64,000 nt of DNA, from contig JAHBNG010000057.1 of the NCBI GenBank assembly GCA_019217005.1, positions 1-64,000 of the forward strand, written 5' to 3'. Shown one piece after another: positions 37,869-48,044 of the stretch. Both the position numbers and the translations under genes were made by a program. Position 1 is the first letter of the stretch; every line of letters begins with the position of its first letter. Under the pieces are notes generated by a model that made no database searches, had not been told where the DNA came from, and was given only the letters and a program-made list of their open reading frames with translations. Origin of the DNA: Chloroflexi bacterium TSY. Its GTDB lineage: Bacteria > Chloroflexota > Anaerolineae > Caldilineales > Caldilineaceae.

Positions 37869-38671
37869 GTAAGCAAGCCTATGTGGGCAGTCAGAAGCGA
37901 ACCTTTGAAGCCGCTTTTATCCATACCATGGAACAAAACTACGGCTTTTTGAAATCCAAGCGGATGCTCCAGCTACTGGCTCAAGATGTGCTGGAACTGG
38001 TTCGCCAATTCTTTCCAAAACCGGACTATCTCGAGCCAGGTTGGATTCTCTTTACCGGCACCAAAGCCCAGGGTGGCAAAGCATTTCCTGGTCAGGATGC
38101 CGCTGAGCTACCATCCGCCACCATTCCTTGGCCACTTCTGACATCGGATGACCTAGAATGGAGGGCCACTCGACCCGATACCAACCAGGAACGTTACAAG
38201 CTACTCATCAGACGCACCGTTCGCTTGATCCAGCATGGACAAAACCATCCCCGTGGCCCTGTCCTACTGACTGTCGCTGATTTGGCGCTCCTTTTGGGAT
38301 TGACCACCGTTCAGGTCAGCCAGTTGCTCACCGATGCTCGTCAGCAAACTGGTAAGCCCCTTCATACCAAAGGCTACTACTTTGACCAAGGCTTACGTCC
38401 TTCCCATAAGGCTGAGATTATTCACCTTTTCGAGCAAGGCCATGATGAAGCTGACATCGCACGTCTTTCACAACATGCTCAGTCCAGTGTCGGCCGCTAT
38501 CTGCGTGATTATGATCGTGTTAAAGTACTTTGCAAGATGAACGTTCCCGTTGAACAGTTCCCCCGCTTGCTCGGCATGCAACCTAGTGTCGTTGATTCTT
38601 ATGTCGAGCTTCTGAGGCGCTATCGACCTCATTTATTTGATTCCAACCATTCGGAATCTTCATTACGGTGA
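37865..38671 (+). CDS. DUF1670 protein, second of a pair
   Basis: The 268-residue product, beginning MSKQAYVGSQKRTFEAAFIH, is a paralogue of the preceding protein with the same order: a helical N-terminus, then TVADLALLLGLTTVQVSQLL (about 140-160) and a further helix-turn-helix-like segment, GHDEADIARLSQHAQSSVGR (about 195-215). AAAAGGAGG precedes its start at 37865. The TGA at 38669-38671 lies inside the right-hand GTGACATATGTCAC palindrome. The tight coupling implies the two proteins act together. The function is unknown; DNA binding is inferred from the helix-turn-helix pattern. Confidence 0.7.
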   Translation: MSKQAYVGSQKRTFEAAFIHTMEQNYGFLKSKRMLQLLAQDVLELVRQFFPKPDYLEPGWILFTGTKAQGGKAFPGQDAAELPSATIPWPLLTSDDLEWRATRPDTNQERYKLLIRRTVRLIQHGQNHPRGPVLLTVADLALLLGLTTVQVSQLLTDARQQTGKPLHTKGYYFDQGLRPSHKAEIIHLFEQGHDEADIARLSQHAQSSVGRYLRDYDRVKVLCKMNVPVEQFPRLLGMQPSVVDSYVELLRRYRPHLFDSNHSESSLR

Positions 38672-38945
38672 CATATGTCACTATCCACGTTTTGGTGGTC
38701 GAAGCCATTCCGAAAAAATCCGCTTGAGTGGAAGCTAGAAAGAAATTAGAAATAGGACGCTGTATTACGCAGATGAAGCCGCTTTGCTACTAAACACAGA
38801 TATAAATCCTGAGAATCCTGAAAACCTGTGTCCAAATACTTTCTGAACTTTACTTAATCTGAGTAATCAATTTTTTGGAATGGCCGAAATAAGCCAAACC
38901 GTGCGTTTTGGACAGAAAGGAGAATATGACGATGCTTGTTACTAA

Positions 38946-40242
38946 GGCTAAACCAAAAAAATAATTATACGCGAACGAGAGAATGGAGAGGGGGAATAAG
39001 GACAAACCATTTTTCTAAACCAGGTAAACGTTGGAAGCGTTGTGCCAAACGGTCCATCTCTTTCTGAGTGAGTTTGACGCCGGTCTCATAAAGAGTGGAA
39101 TTCAGGTGAACGAAGGGTTGTAGTTGGTTAAAGCGAAAAGAACGGGCAAAATTGAGAACGGTCTCAAGAGAATCGAGAAGAGAACCGTTCCAGTGTTTTT
39201 CAAGATGGCCCCAAACCCGTTCGATGGGGTTGTATTTACTGTGATAAGGAGGGTAGCAGGCGAGCTGAATAGAGAGACGATAGTGCTCAACAAACTGAGT
39301 GAGACGATACATAAACTGAGTCCGACGGGTATGATTTTCGGGACCATTGTCCTGATTGATCACGAGGGTCTTGACGTGAGGAAAGTGTTCACGTACGCTT
39401 TCCCAAAAATCAATCAGGCAGTCGACAATACAGTCACTCGTCACTTTCGACTGAGTCAAGTAAAGAAAGAGTTCCTTGGTTGAAGGGAGGTAAATGCCAA
39501 AAGGAGTGACTTTCTCGGTCTTCTTATCTTGAAAGTCATGATCGAGCGCTTTGACAACCACTCGACTTATCCCTTCTCTCGAGAAACGGTCAAGTAAAAT
39601 CGTCGCTTTGGCATCCCAAGAGAGGCGCAGAACCGTCTCGTCTGCATCCGCTTCTTGATTGATCTGATGAATTCTATCAAAGATCGCATCGGTCTCTGGG
39701 ATCTTTTTCACTGGTTGACTTTTTTTGACCCGGTTTGAGCCATAGCCTAACTCATTGAGCTTCAAGCGGATGGCCTCTTCGCCAGGCAATTCCTCATCTG
39801 TGTATCCTTTCTGCTCGATGAGCTGGGTACGCATTTCGGCGGCGGTTAGTCGAGTGTACAATTGGGGGTCGAAAGGTGGGATCGGTCTGGCTGAATTGAT
39901 CGGCGATTTCAACCATATCGGCCAGTAAAGTGGGGATATGGTCTTCGGCTTTTGCGACCACGTCGGTGGCTTTGGTCGACATAACAGAAGCCGCCTTCTA
40001 GTTCTTCCAGGGCTTTGGCTATCGTCGCCCGATTCCAGCCCAACTCTCGTTCTGCTTTCGTCGGACTCCCTTCGCATATCGTTTTGACCGTTTGGGCCAT
40101 GAAGTGCCTTCTTTCGTATCCACTTAACATGGCCTTCGTCTCTTTCAAGACTTCAACCATTTCTGGCGAGATTGTCATTTTTGCTCCTTTTGGAGAGCTA
40201 GTTTAACACCTTCTCGCGTATATTTTATTTTTTGGATTGGCC
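38946..40242 (-). mobile_element. ISAzo13-type insertion sequence (1297 bp)
   Basis: The ends GGCTAAACCAAAAAAATAAT (38946-38965) and ATTTTATTTTTTGGATTGGC (40222-40241) are imperfect inverted repeats of about 30 bp including flanking TACGCGAGA-like sequence. TAA is present on both sides (38943-38945 and 40243-40245). The uninterrupted paralogue at 34395 has CTTGTTACTAAACTACAG at this point, which fixes the insertion site and the 3-bp duplication. Confidence 0.85.
38965..40178 (-). pseudogene. ISAzo13-family transposase, frameshifted
   Basis: The N-terminal frame (40178 to about 39980) begins MTISPEMVEVLKETKAMLSG, with a helix-turn-helix-like segment (SPTKAERELGWNRATIAKAL). The main frame contains MRTQLIEQKGYTDEELPGEE, LVINQDNGPENHTRRTQFMY and YPPYHSKYNPIERVWGHLEK, giving the Asp and Glu residues of the DDE site in the arrangement of ISAzo13 transposases. 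Small shifts near 39980 and 39870 separate the parts. The joined length of about 400 residues fits the family. Confidence 0.8.
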
Positions 40243-42966
40243 TAAACTACAGCCACAACTTGAGCCAACGACGATTGGTGCAAAATCAGCGAATTTGGGG
40301 AAGGCAACGGAGAACGGATTCAGCGTGCCGCCAGGTTTTGTGGTCACCCGAAAGGCACTTGAGCTGTTTCTCCAAGATGCTGGCCTCAAGACGCTGGTAC
40401 AAACAGTTCTCAGCGATGAAAACGCAGGCCGTGCCGACACGTATGAAGATCTTTGCCGCCAAATACACATCGCGCCGGTTCCCGATCCGTTGGCGAAAGC
40501 CGTAGCGCAGATGGCTGACCCCTTACTTGCTGAGGCACCAGGCGGAGTGGCTGTGCGCTCATCCGGTGCACATGAAGACTCGGCCACGGCCAGTTTCGCT
40601 GGCATCTACGAGAGCTATCTCGGCATCCGGTCCATAGAAGACCTATGGGTATCCATAAAGCAGTGTTGGTGTTCTGCCTGGTCGCCGCAAGCCATCGCAT
40701 ACGCAAACAGAATGGGGATAGCGTTGGAATATGACTCAATGGCCGTGCTGATCCAGAAGCTTGTCATTGCGGATAGCGCAGGCGTTTTGTTTACAGCTAA
40801 CCCGCGGACGGGCAATCCGTGGCACTTCATTCTTGAATCCACGTTCGGTCTAGCTCAGGAACTCGTTGGCTCTGTTGGCGATGTCCCAGCAGACAGGTTT
40901 GTTTTGGCATGGGATACAGGCGATATCCTCGAGAGACATATCGCCGAGAAACCGACCACATGTGTGCTGGGTGAATTTGGCGTTCATTCAGTTCCCGTAT
41001 CAGAAGAGCGCAGTGTAACGCCGTCGTTATCGGATGGAATGGCGACTTCTATTGCAAAACTGGCGCTGGACATCGACCGCGTGTTCGGCTGTCGCGTTGA
41101 CATCGAGTGGGCCGTCGCGGATGCGGAGATACATGTTGTGCAAGTGAGGCCAATTTACTGCCCTGCCAGCTTTTTTCCCCCATTACCTCCCACCGAACGT
41201 AGCCGACAAGACGTGGGAACGCACCTGGCCCTATTGGTATTTCTCGCTTGATAAGGAGGAAGGGACGGTCGTGCCACCGCTTTATCGGGACCTCTCCTAT
41301 ATGGAAATGTTTGACCGCTACCAAATGGGTTCGATCGAACTGCACCCGTACCGCTTTGTCGGCATTGAAGCAGATTTCAACGGACATCGCTATCGAGCGG
41401 GGCAGCACCGCTGGGCACCAGATTATGTCTCCCCTGAGCAGTTGGAAGCCTATTTGCGCGAATATGAACCCGCGTTGCGACAGCAGTGGATTGACGCCAA
41501 ACGGCACACCTTTCCCGACTTTGTATCCAAGGCGGCTGAATACCTGCGTCATGCGGATTCTGTCCCAGAGCAAATCGAAGCGTTGCTCTGGGCACGCGAT
41601 GCAGATTTCGATCTTAGCTGCCTTACTGGTGGAGCTTCAGCAGCCCTTCATGGGGTGTGCAATGATCTGTTTCATGGTTTTGTCGCCCAGCATTTGCCTG
41701 ATGTTAATGTGGATGCATTAAAGCAGGGGCATCATCCTGACCTGGAACCGTATTTTCCCCATGTCCAGGTGCTAGAGGCAGAAGCGCTGGCTTCTACAAT
41801 TGGAGAGGGCCCGATCCGTGATGCTTTCGAAACGATGGATGTGCAATCCATCTTCCAATACCTGCTCGAACACCCCGATGCATCGCCATTCGCCCGGGCC
41901 TATACAGCCTACTGCGAGCGATGTAGCTTGGTGCCGCCGACCCGACCCGACGCGATAATCCCCAAACAAAAGGCGATACATTACTCGGTCATTCAGGTCG
42001 CTCGTGACGCATTTCTGGGGAAGAGCAGTGGCTTGGCGGCGAATCATGAACAGGCTATGCAGCGACGACGAGCATGCGCAGCCGAATTGCGCCAGATCCT
42101 TGCCGAGAAAGAACCCGGCTTAGTCCCCAGATTCGAGCATCTGCTTGACTGCATCTTTTTCTGGCTGCCATCCTTGAACGACCGTGGCTGGGCCAGTACG
42201 CCGCGTAATCAAATCCACAGGCTGTGGAACACTATGTGCCGCAAAGTGCAGACCGCCGGTTTGGTGGATGCACCCACCGATATGCGCTATTTCACAGTCG
42301 ATGACTTGGCCTATATCGCCCAGACAGGTGATATTGAAGAAGGTCGCACGATTTGGCAACGCAGACGACTGGCGTACGAACGGGTTGACAGGCTTCAGCC
42401 ATCTTCGTATCTTGGTCAAGCGCCAGACAAAGCAGCCAAGGCCCAACTGTCGACCGATGAGAGCGCGGCAAAGGAGCAATTGGCATCGTCTGCCAAGGAG
42501 GGTGCGGAAGCGGTGATACAAGGACGGGGATGTTCTCCTGGACGCGCAACAGGCATCGCCCACAAAATTGAGACGTTCGATGAGTCCGATACGGTAACTG
42601 ACCAGCATGTACTCATATTAACGCAGCCGGTTACACCCACACACCAGTATACCGGGATGCTACTTACCTTGATTTTGCGGGTTCGGGGCATTGTCATCGT
42701 GCAATCTGGACAGACCTACACTCACCACATCGCCCAGATTGCGCGTGAGTGTGGTGTGCCTGTCTTGGAGGTTTCGACTAGCCAACTTGACCACATACCC
42801 GACAACATGGAACTGGTCGTCGATGGTTCAGAGGGAACCGTGACGATTATCAAGTGAATCTACCCTGGTTGCAAAGACAGCCGTGGTGTCTCTCTCCTGT
42901 CCCAAGGTCGAGAGGCTGAACAGCTGTCTTTCGATTGCTAGCAGATGACTCCTTGATTTGTCTGTC

Positions 42967-44250
42967 TCAGAACAGGTTCATCAAACGACCGACTATGGTG
43001 TCCAGCCAAGCCAGAGTATGATGATGGTCGAAATCAACTTGATAGTCGAAATTAACTTCGTTCAGTATATGGTGATCAGCTGCTGCATAGTGCTCAAGCA
43101 GAGTTCTAGGTCCATTTTGATTGATCACATTGGCAAAGATGCCGTAATCCCCACCGTCTGACGTGGACGGTATGCGGGTAATGCTGTGGGCGTGATTGCC
43201 TTCCTCAATGGCGTCACCTATGGAATCTTCCACGTTGTATTCAATCCAGACATGTGGATTGTAGATACGATAGTAGTAAATCGAGAGGTTGGTCAGTTCA
43301 TCTGCCTCGTCGATCCAAACGAAGTAGGTATCATCTATTTTGCTCATGATCTCTTTCCACCACAGGTCGGCAAAGGGCGTTTCGAGGTTGTAGACATACG
43401 CCTGTATCAAGGCCAGCAGGTTGGCTTGCGTCGTTTCCGACATGGCGCTGTACTTCAAACCAATCTCAAAGCCAGAGTAGTCATAATCACCTCGGTACGG
43501 GTCAGAATCGCCTGGGCGTCCGGCTGGCCCAACCACCATCGTCGTGTCGCCATCCGTTGAGGTGGCGGCACTATTTTCGTCTGCGTTCAGGTTGTTGTAG
43601 AGGATGAAGGCCAGATCCCGTTCGGTTGCAAAGATATCAAAATCGGTCCCATTGTAGGTGCCAAAGACCGGTTCCGCGCCGATAAAAGCAGGGACAATGG
43701 AGACATGGTCGCCGTGGACGAGGAAGTTGATGGCCATGTGATGCCCATCGAGCTGAAAACCCCACGACCCTGAATTTTCTGGGTCTCCAAACATATCAAT
43801 CGAATAGTAATCAGTACTCCATGGGGCCGAATCGATCTCGTTCAAAAAACTTTCGGCCAGGTACACAACTTCTTCTACTTTTTGATAGCCGGCGTCGCTC
43901 AAGAATAGCTGGAGCAAGTCTTCAAACAGACTGATTTGTTCGTCCGTCAAGTCGCCATACTGGATCCCACCGCGATTGTCACGGTCGTTGGGCGTGTTGT
44001 GCCAGAGGTAAAAGCGCTCGCTGTCTAAGCAGTTGGATGCTTCTGTGCGCAATTCTTCTGAAAGGGCGTTGCGAAAAGCCAGCATGGCTTGGCGTAGCTG
44101 CTCAACATTTGGGTCGGTAGACTGGTCTGCAAGCCCAGCCGTCTCACAGGTGGAGAGATCGGCTACGCTTGGAATAGATTGGTTGCCGCCACCACCACAT
44201 GCGGCGACAAGGAGTGATGCAATAATCAGGATTAGAAGTAGTTTTTTCAA
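42967..44250 (-). CDS. DUF3500 lipoprotein
   Basis: This 427-residue secreted protein starts with TTG at 44250 (GGAG eleven bases upstream). It has a hydrophobic signal (LLLILIIASLLVAACGGGG) with the lipobox cysteine near residue 18, then the DUF3500 domain. Recognisable segments are RFYLWHNTPNDRDNRGGIQY, SWGFQLDGHHMAINF and HIDDTYFVWID-like SKIDDTYFVWIDEADELT, with a histidine-rich end (FDHHHTLAWLDTIVGRL). The many His, Asp and Glu residues suggest metal binding, but no activity is established for the family. It stands alone between the dikinase pseudogene and an ISL3 element. Confidence 0.82.
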   Translation of the reverse strand: MKKLLLILIIASLLVAACGGGGNQSIPSVADLSTCETAGLADQSTDPNVEQLRQAMLAFRNALSEELRTEASNCLDSERFYLWHNTPNDRDNRGGIQYGDLTDEQISLFEDLLQLFLSDAGYQKVEEVVYLAESFLNEIDSAPWSTDYYSIDMFGDPENSGSWGFQLDGHHMAINFLVHGDHVSIVPAFIGAEPVFGTYNGTDFDIFATERDLAFILYNNLNADENSAATSTDGDTTMVVGPAGRPGDSDPYRGDYDYSGFEIGLKYSAMSETTQANLLALIQAYVYNLETPFADLWWKEIMSKIDDTYFVWIDEADELTNLSIYYYRIYNPHVWIEYNVEDSIGDAIEEGNHAHSITRIPSTSDGGDYGIFANVINQNGPRTLLEHYAAADHHILNEVNFDYQVDFDHHHTLAWLDTIVGRLMNLF

Positions 44251-44287
44251 TTTTATTTAGGCTCCGTATAGATGTATAGGATCAATT

Positions 44288-45714
44288 GGATCTCATGTGG
44301 TTGACAAGCCGGCCATGAATGGATAGTGCGAGCTAAATATCTTGTGTCAGTCGGATCATGAGGTACCGGTCGAAAATAAAATGATATAAAATAAGATGTT
44401 ATCCGAAACGAAGCGATTGAAAAAGGTGACATCGAGAATGACTTCATCAATAACGGTACCGCTAGATATCCCAGAAGTGGAAGTGTTAAGCAGCGAAATC
44501 ACGTCTGAAAATCATTTATTGATTCGGGTAGAAAGCACCCAAAAAACAACAGCATGTGGTGTATGCGGAGTTGAGATTGCGTGTACATTTGGCCATGGTC
44601 AAGAAATTAGCTTGCGCCATCTCCCAGTTTTTGGGCTTGAGACCTACATCTTGATACGGCCCAAACGGGGTCAATGTTTGTCGTGTCATTGTGACCCAAC
44701 AACGACTCAAATTGTGAGTTGGTATGAACAAAGAAGTCCTCATACACAAGCGTATGATGAATACCTGGTCATGCAACTAATCAACAGTACAATCGAAGAT
44801 GTAAGCCTCAAAGAAGAAGTTGGGTACGATGCAGTCGTAGGCGCATTGAACCGTCTGATAGAGCCCAAAATCAACTGGGATGAAATCGACGAAATCGGTA
44901 CGTTGGGGATTGACGAAATCTCCAGAAGTAAGGGGCGCAAGAAATTTAGTGCGATCATTACAGCTCGTCAACCCAAGGGCAAGGTACGGATTCTTGGAGT
45001 TCTCCCCTGATCGAAAAAAAAGACGGTTAAGGCATTCCTAGAAGAGATTCCTGAGAGACTACGCCCCACCATCAACTATTGCACCACCGACATGTGGGAG
45101 GGCTATATCAATGCGATTGATGAATTTATCAATGAGAATGATGATGTGAATGCATCTCCTGTTGTTGACCGATTTCATGTTGCTCAGAACTATCGAGATG
45201 ACTTTGACGACCTCCGAAAAAAGGAACTCAGACGCTTGAAAAAAGAACTGCCTCCTGAAACTTATGACCAAGATTGCAAAGGAATGCTCTGGATCTTACG
45301 CAAAAATCACTCGGCTCTCAATCCTGAAGAGCGGCAGGAGCTTAGACGTTTGTTTGCTCATTCACCAGCCCTTCATCAGGCCTATACCTTTCGAGAAGAA
45401 TTGACCGCCATCTTCAACCAGGAACTCTCTGTTGCCCAAGCTGAACATCGCCTTGAGGCTTGGATTCGCAAAGTTGAACGTTCCTCCCTTGATAACTTTG
45501 ATGGCTTTATCAAAACCCTGCGCAACCACTGGCAATCCATTGTCAACTATTTTGACCAACGCATCAACAGTGGTTTTGTTGAAGGTCTCAATAACAAGAT
45601 TAAGGTCATCACTCGTCGATGCTATGGCATTCGCAATGTCTCTTCTCTTTTTCAACGTATTTGGCTCGATCTCCATGGCAAAGAACGTTTTTCCCTGTCA
45701 ACCACATGAGATCC
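44288..45714 (+). mobile_element. ISL3-type insertion sequence (1427 bp)
   Basis: GGATCTCATGTGGTTGACA (44288-44306) is perfectly inverted at 45696-45714. It holds one ISL3 transposase gene. A matching 8-bp target duplication is not visible, so the flanks were probably joined by later recombination. On its right it cuts into the 5' end of a PhyH gene. Confidence 0.85.
44396..45709 (+). pseudogene. ISL3-family transposase, one homopolymer frameshift
   Basis: The first frame begins MLSETKRLKKVTSRMTSSIT and has the N-terminal zinc motif (CGVCG and CLSCHC) and LGIDEISRSKGRKKF with the first catalytic Asp. At about 45005 a run of four Cs shifts the frame. The second frame continues DRKKKTVKAFLEEIPERLRP, TTDMWEGYINAI, VVDRFHVAQNYR (second Asp) and FVEGLNNKIKVITRRCYG (catalytic Glu). 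Joined, it has about 437 residues, normal for ISL3. A single-base error in the C-run would restore it. Confidence 0.88.
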
Positions 45715-45748
45715 TGATCAGCCGACATTCTATCAAGAAAACGGATAT

Positions 45749-46447
45749 GTGGTACTGCCGGGCTTATTCAGTCCCCAAGAGTGCCAAACCTTTGTCGAAC
45801 ACGTCGAAGACCTGCGCGATGGTCGCAAAACCCTGACAGGATTTGAACAAAATACCAAGTATGGCTTTCGCTCCTTTAATCAACATTTATATGACCCCAA
45901 GGCGTTAGATCTCTTAATTGACGCACGTCTCCGTCAACCCTTGGCCAATTGCCTGGAGGGCGAGGCAGAAGGGATTCAGACGATGCACTTCTTCGAAGGC
46001 TCCGAGGTTCCCTGGCACCAGGATCAATACTATCTGCCAGATTGTGTGTCGGCTTGGCTGGCGATGGTCGACGTCGATGAGGGCAATGGACCATTGGGTA
46101 TCATACCGGGCTCTCACAAGGGGCGGCTGATCACCAAAAAAGAGATTCCAGAACCCCAATCTGGGTCAGACGAAACGTTTGATCAGTGGATGGCCAATCG
46201 CTATTTCCCGGCAGTCCAGAAACTGGTGCAGGAAGACGGCAGGGATAGCATTCAAGTACTCGTGAAGCAAGGCGATGTGATTTTCTTCCACGGGCGGCGG
46301 CTGCATAGCGGAATGCCTGTCAAAGAGCCAGGGCGCGCCCGACATGCATTCGCCTGTCACTACATCCCCTACCAGTCCGAGAACTGGGATCGGGACTGGC
46401 CGCGCATTTCGTTTGATGGGACGCAAAGGATTCACTACAGTATCTAG
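45749..46447 (+). CDS. phytanoyl-CoA dioxygenase family (PhyH) oxygenase, 5' end altered by an IS
   Basis: The frame from GTG 45749 encodes 232 residues with the metal site intact: His90 and Asp92 in VPWHQDQYY and His186 in RRLHSGMP, with the arginine at 196 or 198. Coding similarity continues upstream to the ISL3 end (PTFYQENGYVVLPGLFSPQE), so only about 10-15 N-terminal residues and the native ribosome site are lost. Activity is possible if translation starts at this GTG. A short duplicate of its C-terminus lies at 49653. The next gene on this strand is uxaA, beyond another IS. Confidence 0.75.
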   Translation: MVLPGLFSPQECQTFVEHVEDLRDGRKTLTGFEQNTKYGFRSFNQHLYDPKALDLLIDARLRQPLANCLEGEAEGIQTMHFFEGSEVPWHQDQYYLPDCVSAWLAMVDVDEGNGPLGIIPGSHKGRLITKKEIPEPQSGSDETFDQWMANRYFPAVQKLVQEDGRDSIQVLVKQGDVIFFHGRRLHSGMPVKEPGRARHAFACHYIPYQSENWDRDWPRISFDGTQRIHYSI

Positions 46448-46490
46448 GATATTGTCGTTTTGAGGACGAATGAATCAGAAACAATAAGGA

Positions 46491-48030
46491 ACTCGATAGT
46501 TGTATTTTGAGCAGGTGCCAGATTTGACAAAGTCAAATTAAGCAGAGCAGACCTGCCGTTTGGCGAAAAGGGTAGCGAAGACCTCCGCAATCTCCTGTCC
46601 GTCATTCAAGGCATCATGAGCCGTCAAGATGAGATCTTGAATCAGTGACTGAGTTTGCTGCCGGGTAGCCTCACCAAGGGATTTGCTGGGCGAGAATTGA
46701 GTTTTAGCCAATGATGGTCCCAAACAATCAAGGTGCAAGAGAGAATAAGCCACGAAGACCAGAGACCAATGTTTTTGAAAGGCGTGGGCAGTTCGCATGC
46801 AATATTCATCAAGACCAAGCAGTTGTTTACCATCCTGATAAACCGTCTCGATAGGCCAACGAAGCAGGTAAATCGAGAGAATGCGTTTGGCATTACAGTC
46901 GGTGCGATTGGTCACTAAAACGGCATAATTGTCTTGCAATTCAGGATTATCAAAACTAATCACGATGCGTACCTTGCCGATAGAAGGGATACGCACAGTC
47001 ATGGTAAAGGTGTAGTAAGTACGACCATCAATGGTGACAGGCTTGTAGGCATTCTGGGGGATGTAGGGGACCAACTCTTTGACTTTAATATGTGGCCCCT
47101 CGAAAGTTATCGGCTGACCATCTTCATCCCGCAAACGAAAACTATTTGTCTCCAGATTGCGATTGCACTTCAAGATGCTGATCCAATCTTTATTCAGACG
47201 ATCGAGTACAGCTAGAAAATCTGGAGCGAGATACCAACCATCGAAGAGAGCCCAACCAAAGATAAGGGTTCGTTCAACAGCTTTTCAACCAGTTCACTGG
47301 CAATGGTTATCTTGGTCTTAAACGCTTCGTCTCGCTCTCGAAAGGCGGGTCAGTTAATAGGTGGCTATCCACTCGTTTATGAAAAGCGGTTCGTTCTTTC
47401 TTTTCTTGGGAATCTCGGTCACTGGGAAATGTTTTCCACAAATGCTTCCCAGTCGGTAAACTCTTCGTACCGTCGGTAGATACTTGCATCGACCGGAAAA
47501 CGGATAGCGCCACTGACATAGTGACTTGTGACTAAGTTATGAGCCAGTGGATGCTGACCATTGCTATGATTGTAGTGGGTGTCGATATACTCGAACAGAC
47601 TTCCCACATGTTCACATAGTGTATCGTCAATCGCTAATACCGATTCTGACTCTGAACGTTGGTATTGTGCTGTCTCTGACTTATACGCTCATCATTGAGT
47701 TTTTCGGCTCGCCAAGGAGCTTCACTCAGATACCGTGATACATTCGTCTTATCTGCACTATCTAGAATGCAACGGGCAATATTTGCCATGCTTTTGTTGT
47801 CCAAGACCATCAGACCCGTCAGATAGTTTTCAAAGTGGCGAAACTGTTTACGATTGGCAAATACTGAACGAAAGGTTTCGCTATGCTCCTTGACCAGTGG
47901 CGCTACATTTACTATCGGCAATTGCATCTTGATGGCTCCTTTTCTGCACTTTTTTCTTGATGCAATCTATTGAGATGACTTTTGTCTCTTTTGTCAAAAT
48001 TGGAAAACCTTCATTTCACAACTATCGAGT
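46491..48030 (-). mobile_element. 1540-bp insertion sequence upstream of uxaA
   Basis: ACTCGATAGTTGT (46491-46503) is inverted at 48018-48030, with further similarity inward (TTGACAAA on both sides). AAGGA flanks both ends (46486-46490 and 48031-48035), a 5-bp target duplication. The right-hand AAGGA is the Shine-Dalgarno site of the next gene. Confidence 0.85.
46538..47927 (-). pseudogene. DDE transposase (IS701/IS4-like), multiple frameshifts
   Basis: Three or more frames belong to one gene: 47927 to 47634 (MQLPIVNVAPLVKEHSETFR, LDNKSMANIARCILDSADKT), 47640 to about 47410 (LAIDDTLCEHVGSLFEYIDT), a poorly conserved middle, and 47173 to 46538 (LLRWPIETVYQDGKQLLGLD with the likely catalytic Glu). 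The number of breaks indicates a dead transposase, although the element ends are well preserved. Confidence 0.75.
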
Positions 48031-48044
48031 AAGGAATAAAGACA

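Larger units (their letters stand above)
36994..38681 (+). mobile_element. two-gene DUF1670 unit bounded by GTGACA palindromes
   Basis: GTGACAAATGTCAC (36994-37007) and GTGACATATGTCAC (38668-38681) bound 1.69 kb that contains only two overlapping DUF1670 genes. A half-copy, GTGACAAATG (37052-37061), contains the first gene's start codon. The right palindrome contains the second gene's stop codon. The unit lies between two tandem dikinase paralogues, and a non-coding repeat with the same palindromes is at 28831-29000. I infer a mobile or self-regulating unit; no transposase of a known family is present. Confidence 0.5.
38926..42857 (+). pseudogene. second rifampin-phosphotransferase-like dikinase, broken by IS and frameshift
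   Basis: The gene begins at ATG 38926 (AGAAAGGAG upstream) with MTMLVTK and is interrupted after seven codons by an ISAzo13 element (38946-40242). It resumes at 40243 with LQPQLEPTTIGAKSANLGKA. A frame change between about 41155 and 41205 splits the ATP-grasp end from the middle domain. The remainder, with WERTWPYWYFSLDKEEGT onward and the phospho-histidine segment QTYTHHIAQIARECGVPVLE, runs to 42857. It is closely related to the intact gene at 34395, including the leader. The gene is not expressible as one protein. Confidence 0.85.
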
